Shown piece after piece: positions 6,567 to 13,913 of a stretch of DNA of 16,501 bases. Position 1 is the first letter of the stretch. Each line of letters starts with the position of its first letter. The DNA lies in the NCBI GenBank assembly GCA_023419055.1, contig JAEZYO010000555.1, forward strand, positions 1 through 16,501, written 5' to 3'. A program made the translations under genes and the position numbers. The notes beneath the pieces were generated by a model. It searched no databases, was not told the origin of the DNA, and saw only the letters and a list, made by a program, of their open reading frames with translations. The DNA is from Pseudomonadota bacterium. GTDB lineage: Bacteria; Myxococcota; Polyangia; Polyangiales; Polyangiaceae.

Positions 6567-7421
6567 TCAGTCGAGCCGTGGCGGGCGTTCGTCGTCCTCG
6601 ACTCGTAACTCCTGCGCCAACTTGCGCACCGAGCCCGGGGTCTTGCCGCGGAGGCGCCTGAAGAGCGTGACCAGATGCGCGGCGGAGCTTGCTCCGACTT
6701 GCGCGGCGATGGCCTCCAAGTCGAGCTCCGTCTGCTCGAGCAGGCGCTCGCTCGTGCGCACGATGTGATGCTGGCGCTCCTTTCGGAGTGAGCTCCCCGC
6801 CTCCGCCAGCTGACGCTGAAGCGAGCGCACGCTCATGCCGACGCGCCGGGCGATCGCCTCGACGTCGGTCTTCGGTGGTAGCTCCGAGAGCGCGCCCTGC
6901 ACGCGCCGCACGATGTCCGGCGTCCCGATGATGCGGAGGCGGAGCGCTTCGAGCTCCTGCTGCACGTGCCGAGCGCCGATGTGCTCGTAGGCGGCGCCGG
7001 GGTCGTCGAAGAAGCTGACCTGATGCTTCGGGCTCAGGAACTGAAACATCCCCGCAACGATGGCATGCGGGATCCCGCCGTGGTGGAGGACCGCCTGGCG
7101 CGAAACGGTGGGTGACCAGGCGTCGCGCCGCTCCCGCAGCATGGAGAGGTAGCGCTCGAAGGAGTGCGCGCTCACGAACTCGAGCGAGCGGAGATCGATG
7201 AGCGAGGTGTGGCCGGAAAACCTGGGATCTGCGCCCACCTCGTGCGCCGCGACCATCTCCTCGAGGTCCGGGATCTCGGGGCGCCCCCAGATCATGACGC
7301 CGAAGGCTTGGTGCTCGAGTTGCCAGTAGGCGAACGACCTCCGCACCAGGTAGCAGCGCGTCCTGGGCGCGTAGAAGGCCGAAAGGTCCGGAACGGCAGT
7401 GAACGAGGGCGCAACGGACAT
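6567..7421 (-). CDS. AraC-type helix-turn-helix transcriptional regulator
   Basis: A 284-residue predicted cytoplasmic DNA-binding protein. The C-terminal part (about 168-270) has the two helix-turn-helix units of the AraC family: DVEAIARRVGMSVRSLQRQL (186-205) and the second unit LEAIAAQVGASSAAHLVTLFRR followed by GKTP (259-262). The N-terminal part (about 1-150) is not a cupin. It has an alternating fold with LIDLRSLEFVSA, IPHAIVAGMF and VSFFDDPGAAYEHIG, which resembles SpoIIAA/STAS-like or related alpha-beta domains; this is a similarity by eye only. The ATG at 7421 opens directly into this domain. The gene is divergent from the dipeptidase-like gene and may regulate it, itself, or both through the inverted repeat at 7454-7480. 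It converges on rtcA, with no evidence for a role in RNA repair. Confidence 0.85.
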   Translation of the reverse strand: MSVAPSFTAVPDLSAFYAPRTRCYLVRRSFAYWQLEHQAFGVMIWGRPEIPDLEEMVAAHEVGADPRFSGHTSLIDLRSLEFVSAHSFERYLSMLRERRDAWSPTVSRQAVLHHGGIPHAIVAGMFQFLSPKHQVSFFDDPGAAYEHIGARHVQQELEALRLRIIGTPDIVRRVQGALSELPPKTDVEAIARRVGMSVRSLQRQLAEAGSSLRKERQHHIVRTSERLLEQTELDLEAIAAQVGASSAAHLVTLFRRLRGKTPGSVRKLAQELRVEDDERPPRLD

Positions 7422-7453
7422 CGCAACCCCGGAGGATAACCCCTGGGGGAGCT

Positions 7454-7480
7454 GGCGCCCAAATGTAAGCGTTTGGCGCC
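7454..7480. promoter_or_regulatory. Inverted repeat in divergent promoter region, candidate operator
   Basis: GGCGCC at 7454-7459, one extra C, then AAA (7461-7463), an 8-base spacer, TTT (7472-7474) and GGCGCC (7475-7480) form a near-perfect inverted repeat in the 92 bases between the AraC-type regulator and the dipeptidase-like gene. A CCCCTGGGG palindrome lies just to its left (7440-7448). The position fits an operator for one or both genes. The repeat is seen; the role is inferred. Confidence 0.4.
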
Positions 7481-7513
7481 TGGTTCGACCGCGCAGCGTG
7501 CGAGAGTCGGCGC

Positions 7514-9784
7514 ATGAACGGACGTCTGCGCTCCTCCTTCCCCTACGCGCTCGCCCTGACCGCGGCGCTCGTTACGGCCGCCTCCACCACGTTCACGTCG
7601 AAGGCGCGCGCGGCCGCCTGCGGCGCCGAGGGACAGCGCGCCTGCACCGTGCTCGAGCGCATCCCGAGCTGTGACAAGAACCTGGTCGAGTCCGCCGGCA
7701 AGTGCTTTCACCCGCCGTGCGGCCGCGAAGGGCAGAGCGCGTGCACCGTGGTTCAGCGCATTCCGAGCTGTGACAACGACCTCGTCGAGCTCTCCGGAAA
7801 GTGCTGGAAGCGCGGAGCGTGCGGCGCCGAGGGACAGCGGGCTTGCGCGGTGGTGGAGCGCGTGCCGAGCTGCAACGCGAACCTGGTCGAGAAGAACGGG
7901 ACCTGCTTCCATCCGGACTGCGGGCGCATGGGGCAGCGCGCGTGCACGGTGGGGGAGCGCGTGCCGAGCTGCGACAGCGGGCTCAAGGAGATCCCCGGCT
8001 GCAATGGCGACTGCAAGGGCTCGAGCGGCGTTTGCGCGAACCTCTCGCTACCGCTCTCCGAACCTTCACCGGGTTGGACCTCCGTGACGCCGTCGGCCGA
8101 TCCGATGCGGGGTTGGGCGGACGTACACGTGCACATGTTCTCGAACCTGGGGTTCGGCGGTGGCGTCGTGGCTGGCGCAGCCTATGACAAGGTGAACGGC
8201 ATTCGCGGCGCGCTCGCCCCGGACTACGCCACGAACCTCGACCTCGTCTCGAGCACCGACGCAGAGCTCCCGAACGTGACTTGTCCTTCGCTCACCCCGA
8301 ACTGCGGGCGCAAGCGGCTCCACGGCGACCACACGATCTTCGATCAGATCGTCGGAGAGGGTGCGGGGGACAATTCGAAGAGCAATTTCGGCGCGCCGGT
8401 GTTCAACGGCTGGCCCACGTGGCACTCTACGATTCACCAGCAAGTCTACTGGAAGTGGCTCGAGCGCGCGTGGCGTGGCGGCATGCGCCTCATGACCATG
8501 CTCGCGGTGACCAACGAGTTTGCTTGCGGCGCCGCCAACCGGCTGCGCGGCACCGACTGCCGAAAGTCCATGCCCGCGATCGACAAGCAGCTCGACGCCG
8601 CCTACGACTTCCAGAGCTGGCTCGACTCGCAGTCCGGTGGATCCGGCAAGGGCTGGTTCCGGATCGTGACGACGCCGGACGACGCCGAACAGATGATCCG
8701 CGCGGGCAAGCTCGCCGTGGTCCTCGGCATCGAGAGCGACACCCTCTTCGGCTGTAAGCAGACGAACAAGTGCACCCCCGATTTCGTCGCCGCCGAGGTG
8801 GCTCGCTACTACGCGAAGGGTGTCCGCCACATCTACCCGGTGCACGACTTCGACGGGGGGTTCGGCGGCACCGCGCTCTTCAACGACCTCCTCGGCGTCG
8901 CCAACGTGACCATCGAGGGCACACATTTCGTCAGCCAGCCGTGCCCCGGCATGTCCGATCGCGGGTCGCTCAACTGCAACGTGAAGGGGCTCACCGGGCT
9001 CGGCGCCGCGCTGATCGGCACCTTGATGGACAAGGGCATGCTGATCGACGTCGACCACATGTCCGCCAAGGCCATCGACGAGACGATCGCCCTCGCGAAG
9101 CAGCACGGCAACTACCCGCTCATGGTCGGGCACGGCCTCTTCGGCGACGTGCACGCGAGCGGCAAGAACCGTCACGAGCGCATGCGCACCGCCTCGCAGC
9201 TCGACCAGCTGCGGCTGCTCGGGAGCTCGGTCTCGGTGATGACGCAGGACGAGGTCGCGGACGACCCGCGGTGCCTCCACTCCTCGGTCACGTTCAAGCG
9301 CAGCTACGAGTACGCCGTCAGCAAGATGGGCGGCAACGCTACGGCGGCCGTCCCCTTCGGCAGCGACTTCAACGGCATGGCGCCGCACGTGGGGCCGCGC
9401 TTCGGCGACGACGCTTGTGGAAGGAACGGCGCGCAGCGCGCCGCCGAGGCCTCACGCGCGCGCCTCCAGTATCCCTTCACCATCGCTGGGTTCGGCCGCT
9501 TCGAGCGGCAAGTCACCGGCCAGCGCACGTTCGACTTCAACACCGACGGCCTGGCGCACATCGGGCTCATGCCGGATATGATCGCGGATCTTGCGCTGCT
9601 CAACACCAACCTCGATCCGTTGATGCGCTCGGCGGCAGGCTACGTGACCGCATGGCGGAAGGCGGTGGCCGCCTCGGCCGCGAAGCCACAGCAGCAGAAG
9701 GTGGTGCCGACGAAGGTCGCTCCGAAAGAGCTCAACCCGAAGGTCCTGACCCCGGAGCTCAGCCCGATCAAGAAGAAGCTGTAG
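7514..9784 (+). CDS. Secreted M19 membrane-dipeptidase-like protein with Cys-rich repeats
   Basis: A 756-residue exported protein. Residues 1-33 form a signal peptide ending ARA-AA. Residues 36-167 hold four Cys-rich repeats of 33-34 residues with spacing C-x7-C-x8-C-x10-C (x9 in the last), probably disulfide-bonded. The rest resembles the M19 (renal dipeptidase) branch of the amidohydrolase superfamily: ADVHVHMF with His205 and His207, IES with Glu407 as bridging ligand, DVDHMS with His515, VGHGLFG with His540, and GSDFNG with Asp618. Classical M19 enzymes have HxD at the first site, so HxH here is a deviation. The C-terminal tail (about 722-756) is rich in Lys, Pro and Val. Likely a surface or periplasmic hydrolase of dipeptides or other amide bonds; the substrate is unknown. 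The start ATG at 7514 precedes a good signal peptide but has no strong ribosome binding site. It is divergent from an AraC-type regulator. Confidence 0.82.
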   Translation: MNGRLRSSFPYALALTAALVTAASTTFTSKARAAACGAEGQRACTVLERIPSCDKNLVESAGKCFHPPCGREGQSACTVVQRIPSCDNDLVELSGKCWKRGACGAEGQRACAVVERVPSCNANLVEKNGTCFHPDCGRMGQRACTVGERVPSCDSGLKEIPGCNGDCKGSSGVCANLSLPLSEPSPGWTSVTPSADPMRGWADVHVHMFSNLGFGGGVVAGAAYDKVNGIRGALAPDYATNLDLVSSTDAELPNVTCPSLTPNCGRKRLHGDHTIFDQIVGEGAGDNSKSNFGAPVFNGWPTWHSTIHQQVYWKWLERAWRGGMRLMTMLAVTNEFACGAANRLRGTDCRKSMPAIDKQLDAAYDFQSWLDSQSGGSGKGWFRIVTTPDDAEQMIRAGKLAVVLGIESDTLFGCKQTNKCTPDFVAAEVARYYAKGVRHIYPVHDFDGGFGGTALFNDLLGVANVTIEGTHFVSQPCPGMSDRGSLNCNVKGLTGLGAALIGTLMDKGMLIDVDHMSAKAIDETIALAKQHGNYPLMVGHGLFGDVHASGKNRHERMRTASQLDQLRLLGSSVSVMTQDEVADDPRCLHSSVTFKRSYEYAVSKMGGNATAAVPFGSDFNGMAPHVGPRFGDDACGRNGAQRAAEASRARLQYPFTIAGFGRFERQVTGQRTFDFNTDGLAHIGLMPDMIADLALLNTNLDPLMRSAAGYVTAWRKAVAASAAKPQQQKVVPTKVAPKELNPKVLTPELSPIKKKL
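7619..8014 (+). repeat. Four tandem Cys-rich repeats within the dipeptidase-like gene
   Basis: Four in-frame units of about 99-102 bases encode the pattern CGxxGQxACxVxxRxPSC followed by a LVE-type segment and a final Cys. Units start at residues 36, 69, 103 and 136 of the protein. Units 1-3 are close copies in protein and partly in DNA; unit 4 is more diverged and ends in a Cys-richer tail. This indicates internal duplication. Confidence 0.85.
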
Positions 9785-9895
9785 TCGTGGCCGACGGGGC
9801 CGAGGGCGCCTTTCGACAGGCCGAAGTGCGACGGTAGCGCTGGTCTCGAGCGAGCCGTCGAGGTTACGCGCACCCGAACCGTGAGGGCCACGACT
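9783..9895. repeat. 10-bp inverted repeat flanking the start of the intergenic gap
   Basis: AGTCGTGGCC (9783-9792, overlapping the dipeptidase-like stop codon) and GGCCACGACT (9886-9895) are perfect inverted copies 93 bases apart. The enclosed segment also has CTCGA/TCGAG arms near 9845-9862. It could fold the 3' end of the transcript or be chance. The remaining bases up to 10012 show no gene and no convincing promoter. Confidence 0.25.
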
Positions 9896-10012
9896 TGATA
9901 CTGGCTAAGTTTGGCGCTTCTAGAATCGTTACTACGCAGAAAAGGTGACACCCGTCGGCGCTGAGGCGATCCTCTTGACCTCTTGCGGAGGACCTGGTCT
10001 AGGGGAGCCTGC

Positions 10013-10951
10013 ATGTCGGTCAAGAGGCGAATCGGGTCGGGACTCGGCTCCGCCGTCGTGGGGCTTGCGCTCTTTGCTCTGGGGTGCGCGGCGAGCCTGA
10101 AGTCTGCTGCAACGGTAGGCGGCCAGGGGGCGCAGCTTTCTGCTCGGCTACCTTCGGCGAAGACGGACGTCTTTTGCGATTTGGGGTCGGCGCTGCTTCC
10201 GCCGTCGCAGCGGGAAGGGTGCAAAGAATGGACGGAGAACGCCGAGAGTCGCCGCGCAGGGCTCGAGGTCCTCGCTGACTACGGTGCTGCGCTCCAGGAG
10301 CTGGCGGAGCTCGAAGACCCCGATACGGCGGAACGAGTGGACGGCATGTTCGATGCGCTCGACGCGGCGGATTTGACGTCGGAAACGGACCTGGACGACG
10401 AGCAGAAGGGCGCACTAGAGGACGCCATCGGGGGACTGGTCGGCTTCGTGTCCAAGTCGCATCGGGTTTCGGTTATCACGAAGTCGGTCAAGCAGGCCGA
10501 CGCGCCCATTCAGGCCCTGGTCGAGAAGCTGGTCGCGATCTTCGAGGCGCGCGGGGCGTACCTACAGGGGTTGGATCAGGCGTTCGACGACTTACTCGAA
10601 GCGGATCCGTCGTCCGGGTCGGAAGCGCGACTCGTCGTTTGCATGGCGAAGCCACCCGCGGGCAGCGCCGCCGCCGCGGAGCCCTGCCCGTACGAGGCTA
10701 TGGTCCTGGTGAACTCGACGGATCGCGTGTCATTGGCGCTGGCGCGTGACCTCGTGCGAACCGCGCAGCTCGACAACGGCGAGACAGTCAGAGATCTGAT
10801 TGCGTTCGGGAAGGCTCACAGCAAGCTGCGGCGAGAAATCCATCGCCTCGATGGGGATGACGCCGAGCTCGCGGGCGAGCTGTTCGACGAGATTCGAGCA
10901 GCTCGCGCCATCGTGAGGAAAGAGAAGGGTTCCAAGGAAGCGAAAGAGTGA
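10013..10951 (+). CDS. Predicted lipoprotein of unknown function
   Basis: A 312-residue protein. Residues 1-24 are a basic then hydrophobic signal peptide ending FALG, with Cys25 as the likely lipidated residue; the lipobox ALGC is slightly atypical. The mature part is mostly predicted helix and acidic, with charged stretches such as ELAELEDPDTAERVDGMFDA and a basic C-terminal tail (KEKGSKEAKE). Two further cysteines (in DVFCDLG and EGCKEW) could pair, as could VVCMAK and EPCPYE. The ATG at 10013 is chosen over an upstream TTG at 9983 because AGGGGAG at 10001-10007 is well placed and the signal peptide starts there. It sits 19 bases upstream of the next gene and probably shares its transcript. 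I do not recognise a family. Confidence 0.75.
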   Translation: MSVKRRIGSGLGSAVVGLALFALGCAASLKSAATVGGQGAQLSARLPSAKTDVFCDLGSALLPPSQREGCKEWTENAESRRAGLEVLADYGAALQELAELEDPDTAERVDGMFDALDAADLTSETDLDDEQKGALEDAIGGLVGFVSKSHRVSVITKSVKQADAPIQALVEKLVAIFEARGAYLQGLDQAFDDLLEADPSSGSEARLVVCMAKPPAGSAAAAEPCPYEAMVLVNSTDRVSLALARDLVRTAQLDNGETVRDLIAFGKAHSKLRREIHRLDGDDAELAGELFDEIRAARAIVRKEKGSKEAKE

Positions 10952-10970
10952 CCGAACCAGGAGGACGCAA

Positions 10971-11390
10971 ATGAGCGAAGCAGCGTTGGCGCTGTCGAAG
11001 AGGTATCGTGAGATGGCGGGTGCGGTCTGGGAGGCGACACTCGCCGCGAACAGAAAAGGCCGCCTTGGCCCGTTCGACGTACGTCGAATTCAGATCGAGG
11101 TCTACCAGCCGCTCTTGGCCCACGCGCTCGACATCGCGGTGAGGGACGCTTTGGAGGAGCACGAAGGTATCGACGCGCTCGTGGGCGAAGTTGCCTTGGC
11201 AACCACGTCGCTCGAGCGAGGGCTTCGCGACGTCGAGTTGTTGGACGACACCGTCGGCTTCGGACTCGCGCTCGTGCCGGCGGTCGCCTCGGTCGTGGCT
11301 TTCGTGGCGGCCCCGAACCCCGCGACCAGTGGAGCGGCAGCTGCCGCCATCGCCGCCGCCGTGAAGAAGATCCCGTCGCGCGACGGCTGA
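10971..11390 (+). CDS. Small hypothetical protein with hydrophobic C-terminal segment
   Basis: A 139-residue protein with a strong ribosome binding site (AGGAGG at 10959-10964, 6 bases before the ATG), 19 bases after the lipoprotein gene, so the two are probably co-transcribed. The first 85 residues look helical and mixed in charge (KRYREMAGAVWEATLAANRK, then RRIQIEVYQPLLAHALDIAV). Residues about 90-130 are hydrophobic and Ala-rich (VGFGLALVPAVASVVAFVAA) and could be one membrane segment or hairpin. No signal peptide. Function unknown; a role with the preceding lipoprotein at the inner membrane is only an inference from the shared unit. Confidence 0.75.
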   Translation: MSEAALALSKRYREMAGAVWEATLAANRKGRLGPFDVRRIQIEVYQPLLAHALDIAVRDALEEHEGIDALVGEVALATTSLERGLRDVELLDDTVGFGLALVPAVASVVAFVAAPNPATSGAAAAAIAAAVKKIPSRDG

Positions 11391-11487
11391 GACCAGTGCG
11401 TCCGTCGTAGGTGACCCGAACTCTCTTGCCCGTACCTGGGCGCTATCCGCTCGGCGACGCGCGCCCTTTCGCAACAGCTCTCGGAGC

Positions 11488-11527
11488 CTACGGGAGCTGC
11501 TTCGACTCACGGCAGCAGGCTCCGTAG
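11488..11527. promoter_or_regulatory. Strong bulged hairpin upstream of the AsmA-like gene
   Basis: CTACG, a bulged G, GAGCTGCT (11488-11501) pairs with AGCA, a bulged G, GCTCCGTAG (11514-11527), giving 13 base pairs around a 12-base loop. It lies 98 bases after the end of the small two-gene unit and 37 bases before the next start codon. No T-run follows. It may end the upstream transcript or be a leader element of the downstream gene. Confidence 0.45.
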
Positions 11528-11564
11528 CGCCGGATTGGTCCGACTCCTGCATGGGTGGGGTGAA

Positions 11565-13568
11565 ATGGCGGCAACATCCTCCTCGCATGCCGGTAGCTGG
11601 GGCGCGCGCTTGCGAGAATGGGCCCACAGGGAGCCCGTCGAGCGCCGGGAGCGTGCGGGCCAACAGAAACTCGGCGTGACACGGCCGCGCGGTCCTCGAC
11701 GGCGCACCCTCGTCATCGCCGCCCTCGCCGTCCTGTTCGCGTACCCGGTGCTCGGAACGCTCGCTCTGTGGACCGGGCTCGTGGAGCGGCTCGTCCGTTC
11801 CGAAGATCTGCGGGTGGAAATCGCCAATCCCGCTTACACCATCTGGCCCGGCCAGGTGCACATGAAGCACGCGCGCGTGCTCGTCAACGGGGACACGCAG
11901 TTCATCCTCGAGGGCCAGGACCTGCTGGCTCACATCCAGCTCTTCGCGCTGTTCAAGAACGAGTTTCGCGTGACCAAGCTCAACGCGGAGGGGGTGCGCT
12001 ATCAGATGCGGACCCAGGTCGAGAGCGAGGAGGGGATCGAGAAGCGCATCGCGGCCTATCCACCGCTCGAAGACTTGCCCGGCGCGAACGTGGTGCGGCA
12101 GAAGGCCGCAGCCAAGACCGAACAGCGCGGCAAGGCATACACGGTCGATGTGGAGGGCATCGACGTCAGCGTCGACGAGCTCTGGTTCTTCGAATACCGC
12201 TACCTGGGAGACGGGCGGCTGCGCGGTGCGTTCACGGTCGGTCCCGACGTGATGGAGGTGAAGACGGCCGTGCAGGACATCGGCCCCGGTGAGCTGCGCT
12301 TCGGGGCCGAAAAGGTGATCGCCAAGAACCTACGCGGACAGGTCACGGTCGACATTCCGAAGATCAACCCTTCGGAGCACGCCGACCTCAGCTTCTTCGA
12401 GCTCGTGACGGCCCGGACGCAGCTGCGAGCTGACGTGCAATCTCTCGCGAACCTGGAGGCTTACCTCGACGGTATCAAGGTCGAGAAGGGCGACGGCCCG
12501 CTCGCGGTCGACCTCTTCATGGACAAGGGCTACCTCGGGCCGAAGAGCCGCCTCGACTATCAGACCAAGTCCCTGGAAGTGGCGGGCAAGGGGTTCGGTA
12601 TCGCCACCGATCTCCGGCTCGACCTCGACGCAGCGGGTGAGAAGTCGAACGACGCTGGCACGCCGCTCCTGCGCTCCTCTGCCAAGACGACCTACGTGTC
12701 GCTCGCTAGAAACGACCGAAACTTCACGGTCCAAATCCACGGTCACCGAGAGGACGTCGCGCTCGATCGCATTCGACTGAGTGGAGCGACGAAGCTCAAG
12801 CGCGCTGCCATCAGCCTGCCCACCATCGTCTCGGCCGACCTGGACGATCTAGGCGCGTTGCTCCCCGCGGGCACCCCGTACCGCAGCAGATCAGGTGAGT
12901 TTCGAGCTTCGGCACACCTCGAGATGGATCAGAACTACCAGACGCGAGGCCCCATCGAAGCCTTCATCGACGGCGCGGACTTCACCGTCGCTGGCGTCCA
13001 GATCAGGGGCAACACGGCGTTCACGGCGCAAGCCAACATGAACCCGAAGCACGAAAACTACTTGATCGACAGCGTCGTCCTCTCGCTGCGTGACATGCAG
13101 ATGCACGTCGGTGACGAAAGCGTCCGCGGCTGGTGGATGGACGTCACGAGCCCGCGCCTCGCGCTCTGGAATGCGAAACCGGATCGCTTCGAGACCACCG
13201 TTACCGTGCGCGCCAGGGACCTCCAGCCCCTGCTCGAAGGCCTCGCCGAGAAAGACAAGCTCAGCGATCTGGTCCCGATGCTCACGACCCTCTACGATTT
13301 TCGCGCCAAGGCGACGGTGCGCACTCAGGGAGAGATCACGGACGTCACTCTCGAGTCCGAGAGCCACGTCTGGGACATCTCGGGGCGTCTGTATAGGAGG
13401 GGTGAACAGACCGCGATGGCGTTCGTCGTCGGAGGCCAAGCCGTGTCGCTCGGCATCGCCAAGCTCGGAGACGACCTCGAGGTCATGCCTTTCGCCAAGA
13501 CTGACTGGCTCAACGATCGCTTGCGCCGCCTGCCGAAGGCGGTCGAGTTGCCGCCCGCGAAGCCGTAG
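11565..13568 (+). CDS. Large membrane-anchored AsmA-like protein
   Basis: A 667-residue protein with a basic N-terminus, one membrane segment at about 48-70 (LVIAALAVLFAYPVLGTLAL) and a long periplasmic part with beta-rich, repeating strands. Segments such as VHMKHARVLVNGDTQFILEG, the hydrophobic FALFKNEFRVTKLNAEGVRY, and later ISLPTIVSADLDDLGALLPA resemble AsmA/DUF748-type envelope proteins, which are thought to bridge or organise lipids between membranes. The likeness is in architecture; I see no unique motif. The ATG at 11565, preceded by GGGGTG, is preferred over a TTG at 11535 because the upstream 10 residues add nothing. A strong hairpin lies upstream. No partner gene is recognisable next to it. 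Confidence 0.6.
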   Translation: MAATSSSHAGSWGARLREWAHREPVERRERAGQQKLGVTRPRGPRRRTLVIAALAVLFAYPVLGTLALWTGLVERLVRSEDLRVEIANPAYTIWPGQVHMKHARVLVNGDTQFILEGQDLLAHIQLFALFKNEFRVTKLNAEGVRYQMRTQVESEEGIEKRIAAYPPLEDLPGANVVRQKAAAKTEQRGKAYTVDVEGIDVSVDELWFFEYRYLGDGRLRGAFTVGPDVMEVKTAVQDIGPGELRFGAEKVIAKNLRGQVTVDIPKINPSEHADLSFFELVTARTQLRADVQSLANLEAYLDGIKVEKGDGPLAVDLFMDKGYLGPKSRLDYQTKSLEVAGKGFGIATDLRLDLDAAGEKSNDAGTPLLRSSAKTTYVSLARNDRNFTVQIHGHREDVALDRIRLSGATKLKRAAISLPTIVSADLDDLGALLPAGTPYRSRSGEFRASAHLEMDQNYQTRGPIEAFIDGADFTVAGVQIRGNTAFTAQANMNPKHENYLIDSVVLSLRDMQMHVGDESVRGWWMDVTSPRLALWNAKPDRFETTVTVRARDLQPLLEGLAEKDKLSDLVPMLTTLYDFRAKATVRTQGEITDVTLESESHVWDISGRLYRRGEQTAMAFVVGGQAVSLGIAKLGDDLEVMPFAKTDWLNDRLRRLPKAVELPPAKP

Positions 13569-13913
13569 AGAGCGCGCGCTCGGTGGCTCTGGTCGGTGGG
13601 CGCCGCGCTGCTCTGCGCCGGAGCGGGCACCATTGCAGCCGGCAGCACGGCTCACCTGTTCGCCGACTGGTCGGCGCGCTGCTCGTCAGTCGAGTCCTCG
13701 GGCCGATCTGGCGCGCTCGATACTGGAAGCGCGGGCTGTCGTTCGAAAGTCATGCGAGCGCTGCCTTGGCCGAGGAACGACCGAGCTCTCCGGCGGGGCT
13801 CCTCGAGCCATGGCACGTACTCAGGACCCGCAGGTGCTGCGGAAATGCACGCGGCGCCCTCGGGCGCGTACGCGTTGGATGTCGTTGGTTCGGTTGGCCC
13901 GGTCGTGCCACAA
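13569..13913. other. 345-base gap between AsmA-like and GH-A-like genes
   Basis: The frame of the downstream glycoside-hydrolase-like gene stays open back to 13596 but its translation here is low in hydrophobic patterning, rich in Ser, Ala, Arg and Gly, and ends just before a good signal peptide, so I regard it as untranslated. A second frame (from 13583) is open too. I see no RNA gene, clear promoter or long repeat. It probably holds the promoter and leader of the downstream gene. Confidence 0.5.

Noticed and set aside
8066..9388. 440-codon open frame on the minus strand inside the dipeptidase-like gene
   Set aside because: It is antisense to a gene with a signal peptide and metal-site motifs. 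Its Val/Glu/His/Arg-rich translation is typical of a shadow frame.
9894..9925. TTGATA...TAGAAT as a sigma-70-type promoter for the lipoprotein gene
   Set aside because: The spacer is about 20 bases, longer than the usual 16-18, so I do not claim it.
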